From Mesostigma viride (lineage: Eukaryota; Streptophyta; Mesostigmatophyceae; Mesostigmatales; Mesostigmataceae), in contig RPFO01000276.1 in NCBI GenBank assembly GCA_009746045.1, forward strand, positions 1,250,275 through 1,314,274: a stretch of 64,000 nucleotides of DNA, in the 5' to 3' direction. Below the pieces are notes generated by a model that was not told where the DNA came from, made no database searches, and was given only the letters and a program-made list of their open reading frames with translations. Both the position numbers and the translations under genes were made by a program. Shown here piece by piece: positions 52,776 to 64,000 of the stretch; within the stretch, counting starts at the first letter, position 1, and every line of letters starts with the position of its first letter.

Positions 52776-55700
52776 CTAGGCCAGAGGGTAAGACAAGTAT
52801 GTTGAATTGGAATCAGTGACCGGAGTTGACGAATTGAAGTTACCAACAAACTCCAGGTCGTCATTGTTTTCCTTTTCAAATGGGCATGTCCAAGCCTTGG
52901 TTGGGATGCAGCCGAGGTACTTGCAGTTTGGGCAGTTCTTGTTCACATCCCACTGCAAATTTCCCGTACGATGCAAGCAAGCAAGGTCAATAGCAAGGGC
53001 AATTCAACACGAGAGACCGGAATGGGGCCAGGTCTGCAGTCAGCACACACAAAGAAAGGAAGCTGACCATGAGCCCCACTCACAGTCGCTGGTCACCCAC
53101 CGTTGTAGGAGGGGAACTCAAGGTGCTGGCAGACACTGTAGACATCATATAACTTGATACCAGGGCATGCTGCTGACAGACACTATCAATATCCACATGC
53201 TCTGGACTCCCAACCTGATGTTCTTGTCATTGACATACACCGGCCGATATGCGTGTTCTAACCACCAACCACTTTATCCTGGCCAGCTGATCATTGGCTG
53301 TACTGGTTGAAATAAAGGAACCAACTGCGTGGTCCAACGCGCAGTGCGTGCAATTCCTCCAATAGATGTGAGCCATGCTAACCAGAAACCCCCCCTGGCC
53401 CCCCCCTTTGGGTGTTCCCACACAGCGTAGCCCATGGAGCTAGTTGCACGATGGCATGGCCATCGCTACTTATACTCTTATTCTGCAGGCCGTGGCGCGT
53501 AATTGACGTCCCTGTTACTCTTCAGCTGCCGCCTTAGGCATGCCTCAGCGGCCCCCCTAATCGGAGCATTTTCCTTTGCAACCCCTCCTGTCTTGTCATT
53601 TGGCTTCAACCAACATTCAACAACATCATCTCCTGCCCTCACCTTTGTGAACAGCGCCGCCGTGGTCAGCAGCAGCAGCACAATGTAGGCCACCACACAG
53701 AAGAAGACGCATAGCCGCTGCAGCAGCATGGGGTGGCGCTGAGGGGATGCGGCGCTGGCAGCCTCTGAGCGAGGGCCAGCCACTTTGGAGGACCTGAGTG
53801 GGTGGGTAGGGGCAAAGGGGGGGTAACAGAGTGCATTGTACATGTTATGCACTGCACTTGAGAGGGGCAAGAATCATGCATAGTTTGGGTATGAACAAGA
53901 CGACATATAGTGCCGAGATTTCCTAGTCAGCCAAAGAGGGCAGGAGATAATTTGGTTGATGAGTTAGTACGGGCGGGTGGGCAATAAATGCCTCCGGGTG
54001 TGCATTCATAATTGAATCGCTTAGGACGGGCCTTGTCACTTACGTGTGTAATGGCAAGTCAAGGAGCTCCCACAAGTGCAGTAAGTAAACACTTTGCGAG
54101 GGTGGGATGTGGGATGTGATGGCTAAAACAAGCTGGCATAACCTAAGTGTGCCACTGTGGTGCATTGGTGCAAACACATGGGACTGGGCAGAACGTTTCC
54201 ATGCTGGAATGTATAATAATATACTAGTATATACAAGCGTAGCAACTGTTATACTAGTATATACAAGCGTAGCAACTGTTATACTAGTATATACAAGCGT
54301 AGCAACTGTTATACTAGTATATACAAGTGTAGCAACTGTTATACTAGTATATACAAGCGTAGCAAATGTTATACTAGTATATGCAAGCGTAGCAACTGTT
54401 ATACTAGTATATACAAGCGTAGCAACTGTTATACTAGTATATACAAGCGTAGCAACTGTTATACTAGTATATGCAAGCGTAGCAACTGTTATACTAGTAT
54501 ATACAAGCGTAGTAACTGTTATACTAGTATAAGCAGGCTGGCAACAAAAGGGAAAATTCAGGTGGTCACCGTGATGAGCGATGACGGTCTGGGAATCACT
54601 TGGACACACCATTACACTCAAACTGCGCGAGATGCGTTTCATGCTTCACGCGAGATGTAGCTCTCACTATACCTATCTGTAAATGACAATGCATGAGGTG
54701 CGACTGATGCCCGCTAGCTCCAGCTAAACAAACCAGAAAGAAATCCGGCTGGGGTATACGGTGGCGGCGCAGCCCTGCAATGACATCAACCCAGAGAGCA
54801 GTGTACTGCACGTGACTATACACAGAGCAGTGCACACGCACAAGGTCTTTACCTCGCAGATGCTGCTATCAATCCCATGTACATTGTGCCCGTAAGTAAA
54901 TTAGGCTGGCAGCTTGGCTACGAGCGGCTCACTTACATCGGAGTCCGCGGTTGCAGGGCCGCGGGTGCCAGCAGGAACCCGCTGATTGCTCCAAAAATGT
55001 GCGCAAAGTTGTCCACCGACTGGGGGTGGTAGAGGAGGTTAGATAGGATCGAGGGAGGAGGAAGGTAGAAAGGAAGGGCGGACGGAGGAAGGAAGGATGG
55101 ATGCCAGCGCACAGGCCCCACAACAGGCGGCCACAGGACGTTAGTGAGCTCGCAAGCATTCAAATCGCGGAAGCTTGACAGTAAGAATCACCGTAATAGA
55201 CCAACAAGTACTAAGATCATGATAGAATGATTAGTATCACCGTAATAGACCAACAAGTACTAAGATCATGATAGAATGATATTGGTACAAGTTTGAGGTG
55301 ATTCCAGCGGCGATTGACTTAATGCTACCAACAAGCAAGTAGAGAAAACCATTTTTGCCCAATCGCATGTTAAACATAGGATGTTCTCCGCGGCCTCCAT
55401 GTACTTACAAATCGCCTTAGTCATGGTAATGCGATGTCAACGCAATGCCATGCTGCTGTGGCCACCGCAAGCATAGCAGGAGTTTGCACCCTATTTTCCT
55501 GGCGACCGTGAAGCCCAGATCTGTAACGGGAACTGCATGCAGACACAAGCCCTCAGCCCCACAGCAATCTTGCGTTCACACTTCATGATCAGTTGATTGC
55601 AGGCACATAGTGGTGTGTTGCTGCTCGCAGCCTTACCCTCCTTCTGACATCACCACGACTTCCGGGGTAAGAGGGAGAAGAGGGGGCAGGTGGGCAGGCT

Positions 55701-58700
55701 GGCGGGCCGGTTTGTGGGCCGTGGCCTACCCACAGAACGTCCCCCATTCTACATCTCAGACATGAACATAAGATGAAGGTGAAGGTGGTGAACATAAGAG
55801 ACATCCCTGAGTTCACCACCTCAATGACCAGGCAGTGCGAGCAAGGGAAAACAACCCGCATTGTTAGCTTGCGCAACAAGACCCAGCTGCGCTTCAGCAC
55901 CCACCGGCAAGAACCCAGTGATGAACGTGACCACCAGCGTGCCGGTGAGCAGTGCCAACTTGACGCCGCGCATCTCGCAGTGGGGGTCGTACCATATGAA
56001 CCAGTATATGGCAGCTGGGACAGGTGGCACCACAGGGAAGCAGCTGGTCAAGGTCAGATCAGCATGAGCACTCCAAAGGCTATAGAAAAAGTAAATGTTT
56101 GCATGCAGGATCGTTGACCAGGACACAAACAAGCATGAAAAGGCAAGATCATCAGAGCCGAATGGTGCATCTAGAAACAAACGCAACTTGAGCAACGGCT
56201 GGATGAATGATCAATGACCTCCCAGCCGCCCCCACCAAGCATGTGCGTGCAATGGTCGCCGTGCAGCGAGCGACACGAGACCTGCAGCAAAGCTAAACAG
56301 AACGCTTCCAGGTGGATTCCCCAGACGTTACTCCTGCCGTGCTGTCGCTCCTGGCGTGATGCCCAGGGAACCTGGGTCCCTGACAGGCACTCCTGCGCGT
56401 ACTTCGAGCTCCTGCACACGAAGATGGGCCCGGGCGACCGCGCGTGGTGCCAGGACCAGGGGAACAAACCGTTGTCCACTGCACTTGTTGGCAGGGTGTC
56501 CCTTGTTGTGATTAGTGCAGCTTGACAGCCCTCTAGTACTAGCTGGCTCACTATTGTGGCCGAACGCACATGGCTATCTAGGTCTGCCAACGAGGGAGGT
56601 GCTCGACATGTCCATGAGGCGTGTGTGTGATAAGTCCGCGCCCACGCACCCACGAGGCCCATGATGCCTCCGCTAAAGCCCACACTGACGGCGTACGGCA
56701 TAAACAGGGCGCTGACAACAGAGGCAGCCATGCTGCTGCCGATGAGGATGACGAAGATGGCCACCGCTGCCAGGTGGCAAGACGTGGTGCGCAGGGAGGT
56801 TGGCGCCAAGCAAGTGCACACAAGGAGATGCGAACCAAGTGTGTCAAACAGGGACTGCAAAACAAGCTCAACAAGGGCGAGGCTGATGACAGTCCGTGCG
56901 ACAGCGGAGACTTGCGTATGTACCTGTAGGCCAGCAAGCTGGTCCCATGCACGGTGCACAAGAGCAGGCAGCGGCACACTCAGGGATTTGATAGATTGAT
57001 TGGAGTCCTGACTTAATGGATGAGATAGATGGAGGACCTTCATAGTCCAGCGAAATAATGCATATGTTACAGCAAGCTGATGTCTCCACCACTCTGTGTG
57101 AGGCCATATGGTGATCGATGGCCCAAACGGACAAACAATAAATTATTAGAAAGAAAAGAAAACCTCTTCATTGGTGCGGGTGCTGCGGGCTAGGCAATCG
57201 CAAACAATATACAGAATTGGACCTACCCCAACACGGGGCCAGAATTCGACCCACCCCGACATCTGCCGATGTCACAGTAATGGTCCATGGTTGCAAAAGC
57301 AAGGGAGCCCTTAGATGCCAGAATGATGGAAGAAACGAGGAGCAGACAACTCGTGTGGCAGAGGGATGCCTTTTGCATCTGTGTTAAACCCGCCCTGCCG
57401 ACCACACACACAGGTCACCACCCATCCCGGCAAGGACAAGCACAACGCAGGTAAACAGACTAGAAGGCCGTCCTCCATTCACCAACCACAGACGTTGCCA
57501 TGTCGTTGTGTCGTGGCTGCCGACCTACCTCCGTGCCTCTTCTCCATGTGAGCGCCCACGATGATGAGTGAGACCAGGTTGAGGACGAGGTGAAGGAAGC
57601 CTGAGTGCAGGAAGCAAGCGGTGATCTGCGAATGCGCATGCACGTACACGGGCACGCCCATGGTTTTTTAAAAATGCCGTCATGAGTCTTCTCAGGAGGC
57701 GGCGCTTTGTAGCACTACAAGATCCCTAACCTTAAAACTAATTCATTCTCCCACAAGCGCCTTCACGACTCGTCTCTGGAGGCAGCACCATGGCTGAAAC
57801 ACAACGCTTTCAAGCACTAAAAAGATCCCTGCCTTCACCGGTTTCTCTATGTACGGTTGAAAGAGCCAGTTTGGTGAGTGCTACATACCGTGAAGAATTG
57901 CCACGTGTTTGGCAACGCAAGGTCTTACTGCACCCACAGTTGTGCCTGCACCTTGATGCAGAGAGAGTGTACTCTGTGGCTTGCCCCCCATGGCTTGCCA
58001 CCCCTGGCAGAAGCTAGGGCGCCCTCCCTCCTTCTCAAGTCACGTATCAGGGATTGAGGATTCCTTTACTGGGACCTACATCGTGCATTGTGTGCTTTGA
58101 TTTTTATGGAAGGGGTGTTTATGGAACGGGTGAGCATCCACGGGCTTGGTTATCCAGGCATCCAGATCATAATCAATCAACCCCCCAGATCATAGGACAT
58201 GGCATACTCATGCTGACGTGTCCTGGTGATTACCGCAGCCAGCAAAGAATGCAGCCGACTTGCAGGTCTGTGGTGTGGCTACGCATATGTATGCAACCAA
58301 GAGCAATTGGTGCGGCTGTGCTAAACAACGAGGAATGCGCGTGCACACCCACACATGCTCAAGCACACAGATGCTTGCATGTAAGATGTGGCGTGTGCGA
58401 TGTGGTGTGCGCCGCTAACACAGCCCTGCCATGCGTTCTTCAAACCAGCAGATCATGCTGCTCTCTCATCGCTATCCGAAGCAGCAAAGTAGCGAGATAT
58501 GTGTGGCCGCACACATTCTCTCGGGAGTAGGATTGGAAGGCACAACGCTGGGACCGCTCACACAAGAGCATTCACAAACGCGAGGCATAGCAATGAGACA
58601 ACCAAAACAGGCCAGACATCGGGAGGCCAGAAATCCTGGGATGCTCATAGACCCAACATGCTGCAAAGACAGCCAATCGCCCGCTGCCACCTGCCCCAGG

Positions 58701-60125
58701 CTCATCTATAGCTGCAGCCGAGACCTGACGCAGCGGGTGCACCATCACCCATGCAGCCACACAAGGAGCGATGTGAAGGCGCATCACACGCGCTGGATGT
58801 AGGCCAGGGCGGGATGTCGCGTGGGCGATCACAACGCTCACTTCTCGGGAGAAACCAATGGCCTGGTGCTACGGCACATCCTGCCTTCAAAAGACCTTTG
58901 CACCCATGGCCAGCGACCAGCAGGCAACACGACAGCGAGGAAGAGCAGGCTCCACGGCGGGTATGCCATGGGCAGGGAATGAGCACCCGAGCGCGCAGCC
59001 ACCCACCAGCCGCCACCATTCGCCGTCATCCACAATGGCCTGTGTCCACCGGGCGCCCGCTCGAAGCATGTCGGCTGAAGAGGGGCCTGCAGCAGGGCAA
59101 GAAGGAGGTGGTGGGAGCAACTGTTGGCAGTACGGCGGGTTAGGCCACCATGCCATGACCAAACCGCCCAATCTATTGAGATGAGCGATTGATGCATGTG
59201 AACAGGTAATCAGCACGCTGGGAGGGGCAGCGGCTGGGAGTGGCTCAGGAGGAAACAGCCACATCCAGCCAGGCAGAGGGTGGTGGGTGGTCGACACGAT
59301 TCAAATGCCATTGAATGATGTCCATCAAGGGTGCGTTCCTATTTGTGGAGGGTACACAGCTGCCATTACTTGCCTACATTCAGTAATATGCATTCCTTAG
59401 TGTAATCCTTGATATGGTTCGTGATGTATACAATTTTCGGGTGCCTACATTCAGCTTTCAGCGTGCCTAAATTCGATGAGTCAACGGTGGCTACAACTAC
59501 ATCATGGCATACAAGCAACCGCGATGAATGTCCCATGCACGCAGCACGCCAGCAATTGCACATGGACCGGTGTCCTTTGCTGGTGACCCAAAGAAGAGTT
59601 GCAAAACAGTTTGTCTGCGTTGCAAAATGGGGTTGCTTTTTGAGCCTCCTGCCAATAAAGTTAACTTCACAGCACGGACACAGAGCACAGAGGGGAAAGG
59701 GTAGCTATTTACGTGCTCAATTTGCATGGGCGCGGCCGCCTGCGAGAGGCACTGCAATGCTGGGAAGTGGTATGAGGTATCCCAGGCCAGACACACTCCC
59801 TGGAACAGCACAGACGCCTCACATTACCGTCCTGTCCCAACATTCGGCAACCCAAATGCACACCATGAAAGCCGTCACCACCCATGGCCACAAATTGGCG
59901 ACCAGCATTTGAAACATTGAAGCCAGCATTAATGACAACCATCACATCAGTACCCAGCACGTCCTTGCGCATGCTCGGGCCAAACTCACCAAAGTATGGG
60001 TTGTCACGCAAGGGCGCAAACTTCCAGCGAGCCACACTCAGCTGATAGAAGAAGAGGACGACACAGACGCCAGAAGCGAACCCAGTCGCCCACGGCCAGT
60101 CTGCCGCTCGATGCAGCCACCTCAT
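52776..60125 (-). CDS. Plant-type rhomboid intramembrane serine protease
   Basis: Eight phase-consistent exons: from 60125 (first in-frame ATG) to 59954, then 59086-59007, 57625-57529, 56766-56650, 56014-55905, 55019-54937, 53793-53643 and 52952-52776 (TAG). This gives a 328-residue core. Family hallmarks are KFAPLRDNPYFGEFGPSMR before the core, the WR motif (82-83), FLHSGFLHLVLNL with His96 and Asn100, GFSGGIMGLVGA with catalytic Ser148, and VDNFAHIFGAISGFLL with catalytic His199. The dyad is intact, so an active membrane protease is expected. A last hydrophobic helix (CVFFCVVAYIVLLLLTTAAL) is followed by a Cys-rich tail (CPNCKYLGCIPTKAWTC) like that of plant RBL proteins. The true N-terminus may be much longer: the reading frame is open upstream to the 13-base homopolymer at 60190-60202. 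Introns hold a 30-bp minisatellite and a 48-bp duplication. Confidence 0.9.
54218..54530. repeat. 30-bp minisatellite, about ten units
   Basis: The unit atactagtatatacaagcg + tagcaactgtt repeats head to tail with scattered single-base changes in the rhomboid intron between exons 55019-54937 and 53793-53643. The period is divisible by three, so both strands stay open (TSVATVILVY or TLVYTSITVA); this is not taken as coding. Confidence 0.95.
55188..55283. repeat. 48-bp tandem duplication
   Basis: The segment atcaccgtaatagaccaaca ... gatagaatgat occurs twice, 48 bp apart, in a rhomboid intron. Confidence 0.9.
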
Positions 60126-60186
60126 TAACCGCCCCTGCCAGCGCGGCTCCTGCCTCAAAGGCTCCTCGGGTGGCTCCAACGGCACA

Positions 60187-61669
60187 TTAGGGGGGGGGGG
60201 GGCGAAACGGCATCATGCTCCCCGTCCTGTGGCTTCCATCCAACGACAAGGATGTGCGACGACTGCCGTCCTCCATACGCACAGGCAGAGGCGTGGCGGG
60301 TGCATCCCACGGAGTACCCTCGCGCGAGCCGTGAAGGTTGAGGCTGCGGCGGTCGCCACGGCGGGGCGCCGAATGGTCACTGGCCACGAAGGTCCCAGGC
60401 CCCTGCGAGCAGCCGGCGCTGTGGCTGCGGAAAAGGCCCTTGCCACCCATGTGGGTCTTTGGGGATAGGCAGCTTGGTGAGTGAGCGCCATGTGTGTCAC
60501 TGATGGGATGGAGCTGCAGCGACGCAGGCAGGCGGCCAGCTGTGGCCCGTACGCCTGCATGTGATGGGCCACTTGCGGGTTGAGAGGCAGTATTCTTGGG
60601 AGCAGTTGGCGCATCTTCCTCCATGACAACAGGGGAGGCGGTGGAGCACGCCGCAGGGTCCAGACTGCTGGCATCTGCGGCGCCAGTATATACCTCAAAA
60701 GACGTGCCCAACAGGGCAGGCGCGCGCACCATGTTGGGTGGCGTCTCTTGGCCCAGCAGTTGCTGTGGAGAGAAGATTGGAGTGCCGCAACCCGTGCTGG
60801 CCGCGGCAAGAACGGCCCCGCTGGCGCTGGCATCTGTACGAGAGGGCATGGGGCCTGGCTCATCATGCGGCAAAGCGCAAACATGAGGGGCTGCATGCGG
60901 TGCCGCTCCTAGAAGTGTTGCAACATGCGGCGCTGCCTCTGCCAATCTGTCCAGAGCTGTGCCCAAGCGTGCAGTGACGTCTGCAAGTAACGAAGGCAGT
61001 GCCGCTTTGGATGATGCCCTGCCACCGTCACCCTGCGAGGCGGTCGAACTGTGCGGCGTGGCGCCACCCGAAGGCAGGCGCACCAGCCCCCTTGTGCTTG
61101 CGACCGCGCATATGGCGTCCACGAGCGCAAACTCGATGCTGGCAACGTCAAGCTCTCCAGGGAGCGTGTCTGCCACGCCTGCTGCACCTGCTGTACCGCG
61201 AGTGGACCGCCCCCCTGTCATGTTGACATCATCACTGTTATCATCGACATCTTCATCGCCATCCTCATCATCGTCATCATCCTCGTTGACAATATCATCA
61301 TCATCACTGTCCCTGTCCTCATCATCGCTATCTGTCATTCCATCCCCCCGCTTTGCCCCAGAGCCATCGGTCCCCATGTCGGCCCATGTCGGCAGCTGTT
61401 CCGCGCCCCCCTCCACCCGCGCCGCCCGCATCCTTGTCGTGTCAAACCCGCCATCCCCTGGAATGTCAAACAGCTGGTTGTGGTAGGTGACGTGGGGCAC
61501 GGGGAAAGAGTCCACGATCGGCGAGGCGCCGTTTGCGTGCGCCAACGTGGACGCCCCCAGGAGGACCCTGGATTTCGCAAGGGTGGCACCGTCTGGGCTT
61601 GGCCGCACAGGACCCTCATGGCTGCCCACACGCGAACGTGGGGAGGCTGCCGTGCTGACAGCATAAGGC
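60187..61669 (-). CDS. Low-complexity acidic ORF, probable N-terminal domain of the rhomboid
   Basis: From an acceptor (ccctgcag) just upstream of 61669 an open frame runs about 493 codons to a TAA at 60189-60187. It contains an Asp/Glu tract (EDDDDDEDGDEDVDDNSDD) and Ala/Ser/Pro/Gly-rich disordered sequence with Arg-Ser patches (RRGDRRSLNLHGSREGTPWD), and ends MMPFRPPPP. The stop follows directly after 13 C residues (60190-60202 on the plus strand are G). With one C fewer, or two more, the frame would run on into NVPLEPPEEPLRQEPRWQG and the rhomboid. No domain is recognised. The missing 5' exon must supply two bases of the first codon and was not found. Either it is the N-terminal tail of the rhomboid with a homopolymer error or a true frameshift, or a separate gene ending here. 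Confidence 0.6.
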
Positions 61670-61689
61670 CTGCAGGGAAACGGTAGCGG

Positions 61690-63360
61690 TTGAGGCAACC
61701 GCGGCAGGGCGTAACAGAAGCATGTTTAGGGGCATTCACGTGCACAACAGCGAATCCTTTCGAACTGAATGGAGCTGTCGCAACAGGCGATACTTATCGT
61801 GACTCAACTTGTCTACTGATCATGACAAGGGACAAAAATGTAGGACATACATATCATGTTAGCTCTGAGCAGACCAACAGGATGGACCACTAGGTGTAGA
61901 CTAAACAGTTGCACAGGCAAGAGGAAAGCAGACATGCTAGTGGGTATATGCAAGCTTCCAGCATGTCCAATTGAGCATCGCAGAGAAGAGAGATCATCAT
62001 GCAGGCTTTTATCTTTGTCTAGTGCATACCTTTCTGCCTATAGGGAACACCTAAGCACTCGTAAAAGAAACTCAATTTGCCACATGGGCACATGCTTATA
62101 ACAGTGCATGTTATTCAACTTATAATCGACTTTGCCAAAAGGTCACCCCACAAATAAACGCCAAGTTCCAACATGCACAACTAGAATGCAGGCTGGCGCG
62201 CTGACAGGGTTTGGCTGTCACGGCTAGCGTTGGTGCAATGCACTTGGCCGCATGCAGTGTGGTGCACCGCCAGCTACTAGTATGAGCCGTGTGCAAATAC
62301 AATAGCGAGCTAGGTTCAACGAACAACAGTTCATTCTTAGTAGCCAACCTTGCCCTCAACAAACAGGGTACCCACTTTCCGACAAACAGCAAGGGTGCCT
62401 ACACGTAATTAAACCACTTTAACAGGGTACCAAGGGGGCAGAGTCGGTATCGCCGATCACGAAACCATAGAAACACCCACGAAGCATCAACGCGCACGAT
62501 AAAGGAACTGCCACCGCCTATCAGGCTTGCAGCTACCATTACGGTTTTGCTAGCGGTCACCTCGAATGCCACCATATGCCATTATCAAGAGCATTACACT
62601 CTGGAAAAGTTATTGGTATGCCACAACAAGGGCAGTGCCCCTTCCACTTTGAAAAGATCCAGACACTTAAAGTACTGGTAGGTGATAGGTGAAACAGGTG
62701 GGTTAAGTAGCTGTGGTGCCGGGTAGAATGCCATCTATATTGGCATGCCCGTGGAGATACGGCGGATATGAGTGCGTTAAGCAGCCTGTAAGGCTGAAAC
62801 CTAAACTCCGGCTGTGTGAATTGGGCAAAATGCTGTGAAATCCGAGCAAATACAATGTTATTTGCCGCTGTGATAACGCCATTCCGAGCAAGAATTTAGT
62901 TAACGTACGGTTCCTCGTCAGCAGGCGATAGTAGACTCCAAGAACTCGACTCCAGCCAGGCTCGCAGAGGACTTTTCGCCATGGCGGCTCAGCAGAATTT
63001 CCCTTCAATGCATGCGTGGAATCAACTGATGCAGTCTCTGCTAGCAGGAAGCTTGCGCCGGAGAAAATACGGCACAGCTTCTCACCGCCATGGAAGTCGG
63101 GGGACAAATTTGTTCGTAAAAATATTAAATTCGCCATGTGTACGGTGATGTTGCCTTTTCTGATGTGAAACCTGTCGCGTGGCCTCGGGTTCGGGGGGTC
63201 ACAGGCGACGGCACGAGTAGCAGCTGGCCCTCGGAATGGCGGATGGCGTCTTGTCGCGACCTGCAACACGCGAGGCAATGTACGTATGTGTCTTCTCCGA
63301 CGTGATTTCGATTACGGTTCCATCACAAACGACTGCACGCTGTTCCGTCGGAACTCGGAA
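61690..63360. other. No certain gene
   Basis: Expected to contain the 5' exon(s) of the acidic ORF/rhomboid gene on the minus strand. The 191-codon minus frame at 62703-63278 is unconvincing. Confidence 0.35.
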
Positions 63361-63366
63361 CCTGCA

Positions 63367-63403
63367 TTTCCCGCGGGAAAATTATCGTGCACAGTTTCCC
63401 GCC
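63367..63403. promoter_or_regulatory. Palindromic E2F-type site pair
   Basis: TTTCCCGCGGGAAA (63367-63380) is two overlapping inverted TTTCCCGC sites, and a further TTTCCCGCC follows at 63395-63403. This is a strong E2F consensus cluster. The target gene is not visible in the window; it could be the minus-strand gene at 61.7 kb or a gene beyond 64 kb. Confidence 0.55.
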
Positions 63404-64000
63404 GAAAATCGTCTCTTGTACTACTGTAGGTCCTACAGAATCCTGCATAGCGAACGCGCTGGAAGTCCTTACGTACCACAGTACAAGAAAATGAACTAAC
63501 GTGACGTAAATACCACATGCAGCGGAAGTAGAAGAGAATCCATCGGTGCCATGCAACTCCAGCTCCTCCTTTGCTCCAGCGTAATGAGTAATGACGCGAC
63601 GCGAAAGAAAATGGCGCTGAAACACGCGCGTTGACAGTTGACAGCTGTAGCTGCACGATTAATTACTAAATCACCTCTTAAACCATCTACTGTACATCTA
63701 GTTCAGCTTCGATGCTCGTGCCACGACGCATTTACGTGGAGAAATGAGACGGCCTGCCAACCTCAATTTACTGCCAAGGCCATAGCTGTGGCAATTGTTT
63801 TTGGTCTTCCATCAACCCACCAACGCACAGCGGTTTTTTATTTTTGTTTTTTAGTTGACGTGCAATCGAGCGTCAGCGATGGATAGGAAAACCAGTATTT
63901 ATGTACTATCCTGCAGCACATAAGCGAATCATATGCCGCAAGTCCGAGATTACGCTCAAAACAAAGAGGGTTGCTGATTCAATCGCCAAGTTTACCGTTT

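Noticed and set aside
54218-54530. CRISPR-like array
   Set aside because: The 30-bp units abut without unique spacers, and the locus is an intron of a eukaryotic gene.
62703-63278. 191-codon minus frame
   Set aside because: No recognisable domain and no coding-like codon pattern; it lies where only promoter or untranslated sequence is expected.

Overview
The window is nuclear DNA from a eukaryote, most likely a green alga. The genes carry many spliceosomal GT-AG introns behind long pyrimidine tracts, exons are GC-rich at third codon positions, and several products are plant-type: a transit-peptide-bearing DUF2358 protein, a rhomboid with the Cys-rich tail of plant RBL proteins, and a chloroplast ClpC exon. 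The species cannot be named from the sequence alone. For the multi-exon genes the exons were joined by hand, and the codon phase agrees across every junction used.

Layout. 1-2313 (+): 3' end of a TMEM104-like membrane transporter. 2900-3975: decayed LINE pieces. 5643-6221 (-): intronless TRAPPC5. 7392-10381 (+): last exons of a coiled-coil protein. 10.9-16.3 kb: nested LINE and LINE-derived repeats. 16744-26262 (-): a complete 11-exon atypical E2F (E2F7/8, DEL type) with two DNA-binding domains, a 48-Gln tract and a hAT-type element in an intron. 26263-27474: a divergent promoter with E2F-type sites. 27475-33387 (+): a six-exon DUF2358 protein whose introns hold very large G/C-rich satellites. 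34.8-42 kb: a second repeat island, including a LINE copy with clear target-site duplication and a transplanted ClpC exon. 42.7-43.3 kb (+): an unrecognised gene. 44448-49103 (+): complete four-exon PRMT5. 50.7-52.3 kb: a third, small repeat island. 52776-60125 (-): a complete eight-exon rhomboid protease core, with a 1.5-kb acidic ORF just upstream (60187-61669) that is separated from it only by the length of a 13-base homopolymer. 61.7-64 kb: no certain gene, but an E2F-like palindrome.

The genes are housekeeping functions, not an operon or island: vesicle tethering (TRAPPC5), cell-cycle repression (E2F7/8), arginine methylation (PRMT5), intramembrane proteolysis (rhomboid) and a plastid protein (DUF2358). 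The most unusual features are structural. Three introns carry tandem copies of their own 5' splice site. A 1.5-kb heptamer array with homogenised variant blocks sits in one intron. LINE, ORF1-only and very short elements share a 3'-terminal stem-loop. A ClpC exon lies between 34-bp direct repeats with an A-tract on the antisense side.
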